From the NCBI RefSeq assembly GCF_013030945.1, contig NZ_JABBXF010000037.1, positions 62,001 to 126,000 on the forward strand: a stretch of 64,000 nt of DNA. Direction: 5' to 3'. How positions within the stretch are numbered: the first letter of the stretch is position 1; each line of letters begins with the position of its first letter. The stretch is from Streptomyces morookaense (GTDB lineage Bacteria; Actinomycetota; Actinomycetes; Streptomycetales; Streptomycetaceae). Shown here piece after piece: positions 34,545-42,860 of this stretch. A program made the position numbers and the translations under genes. The notes below the pieces were generated by a model. That model was given only the letters and a program-made list of their open reading frames with translations. It ran no database searches and was not told the origin of the DNA.

Positions 34545-35585
34545 GTGATCGTCTGGCTGAACGGCGCGTTCGGTGCGGGGAAGACCAGTACGGCGCGCCG
34601 GCTGACCGAGCTCATCCCCGGCAGCACCCTCTACGACCCCGAGGTGACCGGCGGGGCACTGCGCCATCTGCTGCCGGCGCCGCGCATGGCGGGGGTGACC
34701 GACTACCAGGACCTGCCGGTCTGGCGCCGCATGGTGGTGGACACGGCGGCGGCGCTGCTCGCGGAGCTGGGCGGCGTGCTCGTCGTCCCCATGACGCTGC
34801 TGCGGCAGGAGTACCGGGACGAGATCTTCGGGGGGCTGGCCTCGCGGCGGATCCCGGTACGGCATGTGCTGCTGGCCCCCGAGGAAACGATCCTGCGCTC
34901 GCGGATCGAGGGGCGGGTGGAGTTCGCGCACGACCCCGTGCGCAGCGAGGCCGTCCGGCAGTGGGCACGGGAGCATCTCGCCCCCTACGGCGAGGCGTTG
35001 GAGACCTGGCTCAAGGACGACGCCTTCGCCGTCGACAACAGCCGGCTCACGCCGCAGGAGACGGCCGAGCGTGTCGCGGAGGCGGTGCGCAGCGGGGCCG
35101 CCGGGCCGTGCGAGATCGTGCAGACGCCGGAGCCGACGGCCGAGACGCTCGCCGCGGGGGTGCTGCTGTTCGACGAGGACGACCGGGTGCTGCTGGTGGA
35201 CCCCACGTACAAGCCGGGCTGGGAGTTCCCGGGCGGCGTCGTGGAACCGGGGGAGCCGCCCGCGAGGGCCGGGATGCGGGAGGTGGCGGAGGAGATCGGG
35301 ATCGAACTCCCCGCGGTGCCCCGCCTGTTGGTCGTCGACTGGGAGCCGCCGACGCCGCCGGGGTACGGGGGCCTGCGCTTCCTCTTCGACGGCGGGCGGC
35401 TCACCGGGGCCGATGCGCGACGGCTGTTGCTGCCGGGGTCGGAGCTGCGGGGGTGGCGGTTCGTGACGGAGGACGAGGCGACGTCCATGCTGCCGCCGGT
35501 GCGGCTGAGCCGCTTGCGGTGGGCCCTGCGGGCACGGGAGCGGGGGAGGGCGCTCAACCTGGAGGCGGGGGTTCCCGTGGGGTGA
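34545..35585 (+). CDS. P-loop kinase-like/NUDIX hydrolase fusion protein
   Basis: A 346-residue two-domain protein. Residues 1-185 form a P-loop domain with Walker A GAFGAGKTS, like gluconate or aminoglycoside-type small kinases (AAA_33 group). Residues 200-320 form a NUDIX domain with a complete NUDIX box in GGVVEPGEPPARAGMREVAEEIGIE. The GTG at 34545 is preceded by AGGGGGA at five bases and was preferred over an upstream in-frame ATG. The combination suggests phosphorylation and hydrolysis on the same nucleotide-type ligand, but the substrate is unknown. The NUDIX half resembles the free NUDIX protein at 40041 (both have PTYKPGW before the box and LLVVDW after). Confidence 0.85.
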   Translation: MIVWLNGAFGAGKTSTARRLTELIPGSTLYDPEVTGGALRHLLPAPRMAGVTDYQDLPVWRRMVVDTAAALLAELGGVLVVPMTLLRQEYRDEIFGGLASRRIPVRHVLLAPEETILRSRIEGRVEFAHDPVRSEAVRQWAREHLAPYGEALETWLKDDAFAVDNSRLTPQETAERVAEAVRSGAAGPCEIVQTPEPTAETLAAGVLLFDEDDRVLLVDPTYKPGWEFPGGVVEPGEPPARAGMREVAEEIGIELPAVPRLLVVDWEPPTPPGYGGLRFLFDGGRLTGADARRLLLPGSELRGWRFVTEDEATSMLPPVRLSRLRWALRARERGRALNLEAGVPVG

Positions 35586-35587
35586 CG

Positions 35588-35618
35588 GTTCCCCGCGCCC
35601 GTAAGGGGCGCGGGGAAC
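35588..35618. terminator. GC-rich hairpin of the recurrent family
   Basis: Arms 35588-35600 (GTTCCCCGCGCCC) and 35606-35618 with a five-base loop. It is followed by the dispersed sequence GAACTGCGCGACCAGCC, also seen near 56065, and lies between the convergent kinase-NUDIX and M20 peptidase genes. Confidence 0.75.
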
Positions 35619-35738
35619 TGCGCGACCAGCCACCGACGGCCCGCAGTTGACGCACCACCGGGATCCGGGCGAAGCCCGGGAAGGCAATGGAAGTCATCTC
35701 ACTGCGGGGCGCGAGAATCCGCCGGACCCGCGTAGCGA

Positions 35739-37124
35739 TCAGCCCTTGCTGCGCGCGTAGTTCACCAGGAACAGCGCCTCCGCCAGCGACAGCCGCTCCA
35801 GTTCCTCCGGCGACACGCTCTCGTTCACCGCGTGGATCTGGGCCTCCGGCTCGCTCAGGCCGATCAGGAGGATCTCCGTCTCCGGGTAGAGCGAGGCCAG
35901 CGTGTTGCACAGCGGGATGGAGCCGCCCATGCCGGCGGTCTGCATCTCCTCGCCGGGGTACGCCACCTGCATCGCCTCGGCCATCGAGGCGTACGCGGGG
36001 CTCTGCGTGTCGGCCTGGAAGGGCTGACCCTGGCCGACCTGGTCCACGGAGACGCGCGCGTCCCACGGGGCCGCCGCCTCCAGGTGGGCGGCGAGCAGCT
36101 TCGTCGCCTCGGCCGCGTCCATGCCCGGGGGCACGCGCAGGCTGATCAGGGCGCGGGCGCCCGCGTGGACGGACGGGGTGGCGCCGACGACCGGCGGGCA
36201 GTCGATGCCGAGCACCGTGACCGCGGGGCGGGCCCACAGCCGGTCGGCCACCGTGCCGGAGCCGATCAGGGAGACACCGTCCAGGACCTTCGCGTCCTTG
36301 CGGAAGTCCTCCTCCGGGTACTGCAGGCCCTCCCAGACGCCGCCCGCCTCCAGGCCGTCGACGGTCGTCGAACCGTCCTCGGCGCGCAGCGAGTCGAGGA
36401 TGCGGATCAGGGCGGCCAGTGCGTCCGGCGCGGCACCGCCGAACATGCCGGAGTGCAGGTTGCCCTCCAGGGTGTCCACCTGGACCCGCACGAGCGTCAT
36501 GCCGCGCAGCGTGGCCGTCACGGTCGGCAGGCCGAGCCGGAAGTTGCCGGCGTCGCCGATGACGATGGTGTCGGCGGTCAGCAGCTCGGGGTGCGCCTCG
36601 GCGTACTGCTGCAGGCCGCCGGTGCCCTGCTCCTCGGAGCCCTCGACGATCATCTTGACGGTGACCGGGATGCCGCCGTGCTCCTTGAGCGCCCGCAGCG
36701 CGGTCAGATGCATGATGAAGCCGCCCTTGCAGTCGGCGGCACCGCGCCCGTACCAGCGGCCGTCGCGCTCGGTCAGCTCGAAGGGCGGGGAGATCCAGGC
36801 GGCCTCGTCCAGCGGCGGCTGCACGTCGTAGTGCGCGTAGAGCAGCACCGTCGGGGCGCCGGCCGGGCCGGGCAGGATGCCGTAGACGGACTGGGTTCCG
36901 TCGGGGGTGTCCAGCAGGGCGACGTCCTCGAAGCCCTCGGAGCGCAGGGCGCCGGCCACCCAGGCCGCGGCCGCCTCGCACTCGCTCTTCGGGAACTGGG
37001 CCTCGTCCGCGACCGACTTGAAGGCGACCAGCTCGGCCAGCTCGGCCTTGGCGCGGGGCTGCAGCGAGGCGACGGTCGTCGCGAGTGCGGCCGGGTCCGG
37101 CTGGTGGGTCGGGGACGTGTCCAT
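35739..37124 (-). CDS. M20 family dipeptidase
   Basis: A 461-residue zinc metallopeptidase of the carnosinase/DapE-like group. The metal ligands appear in order: YAHYDVQP (His, with the catalytic Asp two residues on), RGAADCKGG (bridging Asp), and EGSEEQGTGG (catalytic Glu-Glu). The lid domain starts after VIGDAGNFRLG. The family hydrolyses dipeptides, including beta-alanyl or Xaa-His peptides (family knowledge). AAGGAG stands before the ATG. It is divergent from the FAD reductase gene. Length and motifs are complete, so it should be active. Confidence 0.92.
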   Translation of the reverse strand: MDTSPTHQPDPAALATTVASLQPRAKAELAELVAFKSVADEAQFPKSECEAAAAWVAGALRSEGFEDVALLDTPDGTQSVYGILPGPAGAPTVLLYAHYDVQPPLDEAAWISPPFELTERDGRWYGRGAADCKGGFIMHLTALRALKEHGGIPVTVKMIVEGSEEQGTGGLQQYAEAHPELLTADTIVIGDAGNFRLGLPTVTATLRGMTLVRVQVDTLEGNLHSGMFGGAAPDALAALIRILDSLRAEDGSTTVDGLEAGGVWEGLQYPEEDFRKDAKVLDGVSLIGSGTVADRLWARPAVTVLGIDCPPVVGATPSVHAGARALISLRVPPGMDAAEATKLLAAHLEAAAPWDARVSVDQVGQGQPFQADTQSPAYASMAEAMQVAYPGEEMQTAGMGGSIPLCNTLASLYPETEILLIGLSEPEAQIHAVNESVSPEELERLSLAEALFLVNYARSKG

Positions 37125-37295
37125 GGAACGCTCCTTGTGGGCGCGGCGTCGTGTCCGTGGGTGACGGGCGATCGTGGATGTGTCCCCCGATCCTCGCACG
37201 ACCGCCCCGGACGTTCCCGCGGCGGGTGTCCCGGCCGGTGGGCCGTAGGATGCGGACCGTAGTCGTAGCCGGTGGTCGATGGGGAGCAGAACGCG

Positions 37296-38531
37296 GTGAG
37301 CAGCGACAGCACAGCCCGGGAAGAGGGCCGGGACGTGTCCGGTACGCCCGGTACGGAGCCGGTGTGGGACGTCGTGGTGGTGGGCGGCGGTCCCGCCGGG
37401 GCCTCCGCCGCGCACGCCGCGGCCGCCGCGGGCCGCCGGGTGCTGCTGCTGGAGAAGGCCGAACTGCCGCGCTACAAGACCTGCGGCGGCGGCATCATCG
37501 GCCCCTCGCGGGACGCCCTGCCGCCCGGCTTCCGGCTGCCGTTGCGGGACCGGATCCACGCCGTGACCTTCTCGCACAACGGCAGGATGGTCCGCACCCG
37601 CCGCTCCCGGCGGATGCTCTTCGGGCTCATCAACCGGCCGGAGTTCGACGCCGGCCTGGTGGACGCGGCGCGGGCCGCGGGTGCCGAGGTGCGCACCGGC
37701 GTGACCGTCTCCCGCGTCGAGCAGCACGGCCCGTCCGTGCCGGACCGCCGCACGGTGGCCGTCGTCCTCGGCGACGGCCGCACCCTGCTCGCCCGCGCCG
37801 TGGTGGGCGCGGACGGCAGCGCCGGCCGGATAGGGGCGCACGTCGGCGTGAAGCTCGCCCAGGTCGATCTCGGCCTGGAGGCCGAGATCCCGGTGCCGGC
37901 CTCCGTCGCCGAGGACTGGGCCGGCCGGGTGCTGATCGACTGGGGCCCGATTCCCGGCAGTTACGGCTGGGTCTTCCCGAAGGGCGACACCCTCACCGTC
38001 GGCGTCATCTCGGCGCGCGGCGAGGGCGCCGCCACCAAGCGCTACCTGGACGACTTCATCGGCCGCCTGGGCCTGGCGGGCTTCGAGCCGAGCATCTCCT
38101 CCGGCCACCTGACCCGTTGCCGGTCCGAGGACTCCCCGCTCTCCCGCGGCCGCGTCATCGTCTGCGGCGACGCGGCCGGCCTGCTGGAGCCGTGGACCCG
38201 CGAGGGCATCTCCTTCGCCCTGCGCTCCGGTCGCCTGGCGGGGGAGTGGGCCGTGCGCATCGCCGAGGCACAGGACGCCGTCGACGCGCGCCGGCAGGCG
38301 CTGAACTACGCCTTCGCCATCAAGGCGGGCCTCGGCGTGGAAATGGGCGTCGGCCGCCGCCTGCTGGCGCTCTTCGAGCGCCGTCCCGGGCTGTTCCATG
38401 CCGCGCTGACCGGATTCCCGCCTGCGTGGCGCGCGTTCGCGCAGATTGTGCGGGGGACGACATCGCTGGCCGAGATCGTGCGGACGCATCCGCTGGCGCG
38501 GCGGGTGCTGTCGGCGGTGGACCGGGGCTGA
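37296..38531 (+). CDS. geranylgeranyl reductase family FAD-dependent oxidoreductase
   Basis: A 411-residue flavoprotein. The FAD Rossmann motif is VVVVGGGPAGASAAHAAAAAG at about residues 27-47. The family's LPRYKTCGGG follows, and the second FAD contact is VIVCGDAAGLLEPWTREGI. The GTG at 37296 has GGGGAG nine bases upstream. Members saturate isoprenoid chains such as those of menaquinone or lipids, or act as general flavin dehydrogenases in Streptomyces (family knowledge). The gene is transcribed alone, divergent from the M20 dipeptidase gene. The 3' end shares a 21-bp sequence with the region after the Rpn-like gene. Confidence 0.9.
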   Translation: MSSDSTAREEGRDVSGTPGTEPVWDVVVVGGGPAGASAAHAAAAAGRRVLLLEKAELPRYKTCGGGIIGPSRDALPPGFRLPLRDRIHAVTFSHNGRMVRTRRSRRMLFGLINRPEFDAGLVDAARAAGAEVRTGVTVSRVEQHGPSVPDRRTVAVVLGDGRTLLARAVVGADGSAGRIGAHVGVKLAQVDLGLEAEIPVPASVAEDWAGRVLIDWGPIPGSYGWVFPKGDTLTVGVISARGEGAATKRYLDDFIGRLGLAGFEPSISSGHLTRCRSEDSPLSRGRVIVCGDAAGLLEPWTREGISFALRSGRLAGEWAVRIAEAQDAVDARRQALNYAFAIKAGLGVEMGVGRRLLALFERRPGLFHAALTGFPPAWRAFAQIVRGTTSLAEIVRTHPLARRVLSAVDRG

Positions 38532-38762
38532 GGGGGCGAACCGCCTGCGGTGGGGTGCCGAGGCCGGTCGGTGCCGGAGCGTGCGCCCCCGCCGCAGCTA
38601 CGTCGTCCCGCTGACGACGAGCGAGTGGTTCACCGGCTCGACAACGCCGGCTGTGGCTCTCCTGGGTGCCCCGTGGGCGGATACGGCACCTTCGCCACTC
38701 GAACGCGTGACTATCGATCGTTTGCCGAACGGGCTTGTGTGCCCTCTTCATAACGTCGGCCC

Positions 38763-39704
38763 ATGGTCACTTCACATCACGAGGCCTCGCACCGGATCTT
38801 TCAGGACCGTCCGAAGCTGCTCGCGCCCGTGTTCAGGATCCTGGGCCTGCCGCCTCCCGAGAAGGCGACGGTCGAGGTGCTCACCGCGGACGCGACGGAG
38901 ATCCGCCCGCTGGAGCGGCGGGTGGACAGCGTGCTGCGCATCGAACCCTCGGAGGGCGAGGGGTTCGTGCTCGCCATCGAGGCGCAGGGGCGTCGGGATC
39001 CGGACAAGGAGGCGAGCTGGGCCTACTACTTGGCCTACTTGACGGCGAAGTACGAGAGGCCGGCGCTCCTGCTCGTGGTGTGCCGTGACAAGGCGACCGC
39101 CGACTGGGCGGCCGGGCCGTTCCGGCTCGGCCCGGGCTACTGGAAGGCTCTGTCGGTTCATCCGTTGGTGGTGGGGCCGGGGAACGTCCCGGTGATCACG
39201 GACCCGGGGGAGGCTGCCGAAGACCTCACTTTGGCGGCGTTCGCGGCCATGACACATGGCCGTGGCCGGAACGCTGCGGCAATACTGGAGGCGCTGGCCT
39301 GTGCCCTGCGCACAGCCGACCCTGTGTCCTTCGCGTACTACTCGGAACTGCTGGAAGTCGGCCTGGCAGACGACCAGGCGAGAGAAATCTGGAGGAAGCT
39401 GATGGGTGTGGGCTCTTTCTTCCCCGGGCGTGGCACGCTCGTCGAGGAGAAGTACCTGGAGGGCAAGGCCGACGGAGCCGCCGAGGGCAAAGCCGCGGGG
39501 CTCGCGGAGGGGCTTGCCGAGGGCAAGGCCAAGGAGCGCGCACGGTTGGTGCTGCGTGTGCTGGAGCGGAGGGGGATTTCTGTGCCGGACGAGGTGCGGG
39601 AACGCCTCGCCGACTGCTCCGACCTGGATGTCCTGGATCGGTGGCTCGACCAGGCGTTCGTCGTCGCCACGGCCGAAGAGATCTTCGCCGAGGGCAGCTG
39701 CTGA
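38763..39704 (+). CDS. Rpn-like PD-(D/E)XK nuclease family protein with internal start
   Basis: A 313-residue protein of the Rpn/transposase-like PD-(D/E)XK nuclease type. An N-terminal RIFQDRPKLLAPVFRILG, a strand pair with FVLAIEAQGRRDPDK (candidate catalytic E-x-Q in place of ExK) and YYLAYLTAKYERPALLLVV match the fold. A charged C-terminal repeat (EGKADGAAEGKAAGLAEGLAEGKAKERA) leads to RRGISVPDEVRERL and a DRWLDQAF ending. An in-frame ATG at 39402 has its own GGAGGA and could give a separate 100-residue C-terminal protein. Rpn proteins are DNA nucleases linked to recombination and phage defence (family knowledge). A second copy of the 3' part lies at 42480. Its own upstream ribosome binding site is weak. 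Confidence 0.82.
   Translation: MVTSHHEASHRIFQDRPKLLAPVFRILGLPPPEKATVEVLTADATEIRPLERRVDSVLRIEPSEGEGFVLAIEAQGRRDPDKEASWAYYLAYLTAKYERPALLLVVCRDKATADWAAGPFRLGPGYWKALSVHPLVVGPGNVPVITDPGEAAEDLTLAAFAAMTHGRGRNAAAILEALACALRTADPVSFAYYSELLEVGLADDQAREIWRKLMGVGSFFPGRGTLVEEKYLEGKADGAAEGKAAGLAEGLAEGKAKERARLVLRVLERRGISVPDEVRERLADCSDLDVLDRWLDQAFVVATAEEIFAEGSC
39391..39404 (+). promoter_or_regulatory. intragenic ribosome binding site and ATG in the Rpn-like gene
   Basis: GGAGGA at 39391-39396 is followed five bases later by an in-frame ATG at 39402. Translation from it would give a 100-residue protein made only of the repeat and C-terminal domain. The equivalent site in the second copy reads GGAGGG, also with five-base spacing to ATG. 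Confidence 0.6.
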
Positions 39705-39728
39705 CTTTGCAGGCGTGGTGTCGTCAGA

Positions 39729-39762
39729 GGCAGGCCGGTTGCGGTGTGTCAGCCGGCCTGCC
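39729..39762. terminator. hairpin after the Rpn-like gene
   Basis: Perfect arms GGCAGGCCGG (39729-39738) and CCGGCCTGCC (39753-39762) with a 14-base loop, 24 bases after the stop codon. Confidence 0.7.
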
Positions 39763-40040
39763 GATGCTCTTCCATGCCGCGCTGACCGGAGCGTTTGGCG
39801 GTTACACGTGAGCAGCCACCGGCCGGCCGGGGTGGAATCGACCACCCGGGCGCGCAGGCGATCTCTTTGGACCCGGTTGGCGCGCGGGCAGCCGGGTGAC
39901 GGCGGCTGTCCGGCCGAAGCCGGGGGTCCATTCCTCCTGCAGGGGAGGCGAGTTGGTCATGGCGACCTGGAGCAGCCGCAATTGGTGGACGCCCGCACAT
40001 GTCCGCTGGTGCGGCGCGTAACGGGAGCTCCTGGCCGTGT
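39763..40040. other. gene-free interval with a 21-bp repeat copy
   Basis: Only short reading frames without ribosome binding sites are present. Bases 39770-39790 repeat exactly 38394-38414 inside the FAD reductase gene. Nothing else was recognised. Confidence 0.5.
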
Positions 40041-40571
40041 TTACATCCCGGCCTTCGCCGCCGTCCCGCTCGCCTCCCCACGGAGGTATCGCGGCACCCC
40101 GTCACCGAGCGCAGTAACGGCAGCCATGAAGCGGTGGGCGAGGCGTGGTCGGAGCAGCCTCTTCGCTTCGCCGACAGGGAAGTAGCCGAACTCGGACAGC
40201 TCGCCGTCTGCGAGGCGAATTTCGGCGGCTGTGTCGCTGTCGATTGCGCCGCCGTCAAAAATGAACGCCAGTTGATCGTCCCATGGCCCGTGCGGCGCGA
40301 CCCAGTCCACGACCAGCAGACCCCGGATCGTTGCGGTCAGACAGAGTTCTTCCCTGAGCTCGCGAATCGCTGCGAGATCAGGTGCCTCATTGGCCTCGGC
40401 CATGCCGCCGGGAAGATCCCACCCGGGCTTATAGGTCGGTTTGACGAGGAGGAAATCCCCGGCTGCATCACGCAGAAGCACATCAGCGGCGACGCGTTTG
40501 CGGGCCTGTCTGGCATTTCCCTCCGCCAGGTACGCGTTCCATGCAGCAGGATCCGATGGCGTCGGCTTCAT
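40041..40571 (-). CDS. NUDIX hydrolase
   Basis: A 176-residue protein with a NUDIX box in GGMAEANEAPDLAAIRELREELCL, so the REUxEE core is present as RELREEL; the final glycine of the consensus is Cys here. A preceding PTYKPGWDLPGG and following LLVVDWVAPHGPW closely resemble the NUDIX half of the fusion protein at 34545. Substrate unknown; a nucleoside diphosphate derivative is expected. Its ATG overlaps the TGA of the XRE regulator gene (ATGA), so the two are translationally coupled. This ties the hydrolase to that regulator as a two-gene unit. Confidence 0.88.
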   Translation of the reverse strand: MKPTPSDPAAWNAYLAEGNARQARKRVAADVLLRDAAGDFLLVKPTYKPGWDLPGGMAEANEAPDLAAIRELREELCLTATIRGLLVVDWVAPHGPWDDQLAFIFDGGAIDSDTAAEIRLADGELSEFGYFPVGEAKRLLRPRLAHRFMAAVTALGDGVPRYLRGEASGTAAKAGM

Positions 40572-41824
40572 GTCGGACTGCCTTCGCCACGAGGCGGCAT
40601 GAGGTCGGCGAGCAGCAGTGACCGTGTCCGTGCGAAGTCGTCCAGATGCGCCAGAAAATCTCTCATGGGCAAGTAGGACTGGTATTCCACCAGCCGACGC
40701 CTCAGGTCCGCCATGTGGTTGGCAACTCGTACCGAGCTCAGCGACGGGTCGGTGGACAGCAGGTCTCGACCGAACTGTACGACGGCGTCCATGTCGGCAC
40801 GGTAGGCGTGGGCGGTCACCAAGGTGATGCGGCTCAATGCGAGGGAACGCGCTCGTCCCTTCTCGCACAGTCGGATTGCCTGTTCGGCATGTTTCACGGC
40901 GTCGTCGTACTTCCCCATGTCCCGCATGGCGAGGGCGGTTTCACTTGCCAGAGAGGCCATGTCGAAAGGGCTCACCCAAGGGTGTGCAGCGGTCTGCTGT
41001 TTTCCCAGGTCATGGTGCGCCCGGTCCAAAGCACGTGAGGCGGTGGCCGGTTGGTCGGCCACGGCAGCAGCTCTCGCCTTCATAGCGTGGAGTCTTGCGG
41101 TGAGTGAAGGGGCAGAAGGCCCGCGGCTGACAGCGTCGAGGCCGATGTGCGCCCAGTGCGCGGCGCCGGCCGGATCTCCTCTCTGGAGAGCCAGGTGACT
41201 GCTGCTGGCCGCGATGTTGGCGGAGAGCAACGAATCTCCGGCCGCCTGCGCGAGAGTCAGTGCACGTGCGAAGTGCCTTTCGGCGAGTTCGTCACGGCCT
41301 GAGTCGTGGGCCATCCACCCGGCCATTTCCGCGAAGGCCCCTGCCGCTGCGAAGACTTGGGGTTCGTTGTTGGCGTCGACCAGACGACGGGCAACGGTGT
41401 TGCTCAAGTGACGTACGACGGCTGCGTACAGACGTCCTCCGCCGCTTGCCCTGTCCGCGTCCCGGAACGTGGTCATGGCGGCGAGGTCGTCATCGTCGGC
41501 CACCTGCGGTGGTGACATGCCCTTGGCTGTATGAACTCGAGGTTCCCAAGGCCGGGTTGCAAGTCCGAGCATATGCCCGGGGATGCGAAAACCGTCGGCG
41601 ATCTGTTCAAAGATCGCCAGCTTCTCCACCCGCCTCCTCCCGTTCATGTAATCGTAGAGTCGGCCTTGCGTGATCCCTGCGAGTTCGGCGATGAGGCGGG
41701 TGCTGAAACCGCGGTGATTGAGCAAGCGGAATACGGTACCCATGTCCCGGTTGGTGCACGCATGCCGGAACTGCTCGTCGTCAAGTAGCCCAGCGGCGAG
41801 GTGTTCACGGGGCGCCTGCTGCAT
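40568..41824 (-). CDS. XRE-like regulator with TPR-like C-terminal domain
   Basis: A 418-residue protein. The HTH is near residues 30-60 (NHRGFSTRLIAELAGITQGRLYDYMNGRR); the remainder is helical with TPR-like spacing (DELAERHFARALTLAQAAGD, GKYDDAVKHAEQAIRLCEKG). GGAGGAGGG lies a few bases before the ATG, which decides the start. It is the upstream gene of a two-gene unit with the NUDIX hydrolase. Streptomyces proteins of this type often pair with a small enzyme; the ligand and operator are not known. It differs clearly from the XRE regulator at 8775. Confidence 0.85.
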   Translation of the reverse strand: MQQAPREHLAAGLLDDEQFRHACTNRDMGTVFRLLNHRGFSTRLIAELAGITQGRLYDYMNGRRRVEKLAIFEQIADGFRIPGHMLGLATRPWEPRVHTAKGMSPPQVADDDDLAAMTTFRDADRASGGGRLYAAVVRHLSNTVARRLVDANNEPQVFAAAGAFAEMAGWMAHDSGRDELAERHFARALTLAQAAGDSLLSANIAASSSHLALQRGDPAGAAHWAHIGLDAVSRGPSAPSLTARLHAMKARAAAVADQPATASRALDRAHHDLGKQQTAAHPWVSPFDMASLASETALAMRDMGKYDDAVKHAEQAIRLCEKGRARSLALSRITLVTAHAYRADMDAVVQFGRDLLSTDPSLSSVRVANHMADLRRRLVEYQSYLPMRDFLAHLDDFARTRSLLLADLMPPRGEGSPT

Positions 41825-42016
41825 CCTGACCCTCCTCCCCGGTTCAGGGCGACAGTACCTGCGGCGGCACGACTGACTCCATCCTGGCGTCACCTCAGGA
41901 GGTCACCCGTACTCCGGTCGTGGTCGTTCACTGGAGCAACAGCATTCACCTTGCCACGCGGACTGCGTGGCATGGCTGAGATGAGGAGGAACGGGTTGAA
42001 CAGGCGGTCGGCGCCG

Positions 42017-42253
42017 ATGACTTACCGAGTGGGCTCGTGGGTGGTGGACAAGGGACGAGGCGAGATCGGCCGGCTCATGGGGCATGAAGGGCCGTACATC
42101 CAACTGCGTCCGCCCGGCGGTGGCCGTGAGTGGGACGCACTGCCAGAGGCGCTGAGGCTGGCGACCGTCGAAGAACAGAGGCGAGCGGGAGTCAGGGAGG
42201 ACCAACATCAGGCCGGTGGGCCTGGCAATGCACCGAACCGGGCGCCTGAGTGA
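42017..42253 (+). CDS. small conserved Streptomyces protein of unknown function
   Basis: A 78-residue basic protein with the sequence core VGSWVVDKGRGEIGRLMGHEGPYIQLRPPGGGREWDALPEAL, which looks like one small beta-barrel (SH3-like) unit. I have seen this type in Streptomyces accessory regions next to XRE regulators, but no function is known to me. The ATG at 42017 begins the conserved core; a TTG at 41996 has a better ribosome binding site (AGGAGG, six bases away) and would add seven residues. It is followed 13 bp later by a similar small protein gene. Confidence 0.7.
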   Translation: MTYRVGSWVVDKGRGEIGRLMGHEGPYIQLRPPGGGREWDALPEALRLATVEEQRRAGVREDQHQAGGPGNAPNRAPE

Positions 42254-42266
42254 AAGGCGGACAGGG

Positions 42267-42479
42267 ATGGCAATGACGCGAGTGTGGTCGCAACGCGTGA
42301 AGCCCGGGGACGTGATCGTCGTAGAGGGTGAGGAGAGAGGAGTGAAGGACGTCCGCCAGGACTGGCGTTCGGGGACCATGGAGGTTGTGCTGACGTTCAA
42401 GGACGGCCTTCCGTTGCGGCTGGGCCCGTCGGATTCGGCCCGTCTGAGCGATGGCGTGCGAGCGGTGACGAGCGAGTAG
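42267..42479 (+). CDS. small conserved protein of unknown function
   Basis: A 70-residue protein reading VWSQRVKPGDVIVVEGEERGVKDVRQDW and then MEVVLTFKDGLPLRLGPSDSARLSD. This resembles a compact beta-rich domain that binds a partner or nucleic acid, but no family can be named. It lies 13 bp after the preceding small gene, so they form an operon. Its TAG stop is joined directly and in frame to the truncated Rpn-like copy, so the end of this gene marks the junction of the duplication. Confidence 0.65.
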   Translation: MAMTRVWSQRVKPGDVIVVEGEERGVKDVRQDWRSGTMEVVLTFKDGLPLRLGPSDSARLSDGVRAVTSE

Positions 42480-42824
42480 TTCTACTACTCGGAACTGCTG
42501 GAAGTCGGCCTGGCAGACGACCAGGCGAGAGAAATCTGGAGGGATCTGATGGGTGTGGGCTCCTTCTTCCCCGGGCGTGGCACGCTCGTCGAGGAGAAGT
42601 ACCTGGAGGGCAAGGCCGACGGAGTCGCCGAGGGGCTCGCCGAGGGCAAGGCCGAGGAGCGCGCACGGTTGGTGCTGCGTGTGCTGGAGCGGAGGGGGAT
42701 TTCCGTGCCCGACGAGGTGAGGGAGCGCCTCGCCGACTGCTCCGACCTGGATGTCCTGGATCGGTGGCTCGACCAGGCGTTCGTCGTCTCCACGGCCGAA
42801 GAGATCTTCGCCGAGGGCGACTGA
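42480..42824 (+). pseudogene. truncated 3' copy of the Rpn-like gene, still able to encode a 91-residue protein
   Basis: Starting right after the TAG at 42477-42479, the frame is almost identical to the last third of the Rpn-like gene: YYSELLEVGLADDQAREIW, then MGVGSFFPGRGTLVEEKYLEG and DRWLDQAFVVSTAEEIFAEGD. The nuclease half is missing. The repeat block is shorter (EGKADGVAEGLAEGKAEERA). GGAGGG lies five bases before the ATG at 42549, so a 91-residue protein (42549-42824) can be made. It may be a dead fragment or a kept C-terminal regulator of the full-length nuclease. Confidence 0.8.
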
Positions 42825-42860
42825 GCGCTTCGCGCGAAGTGCAGTGCGTCGACCGCTGGC

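Noticed and set aside
38391..39790. Partial duplicate copy of the FAD reductase after the Rpn-like gene
   Set aside because: Only 21 bp match; flanking sequence shows no further similarity, so it is not a gene copy.
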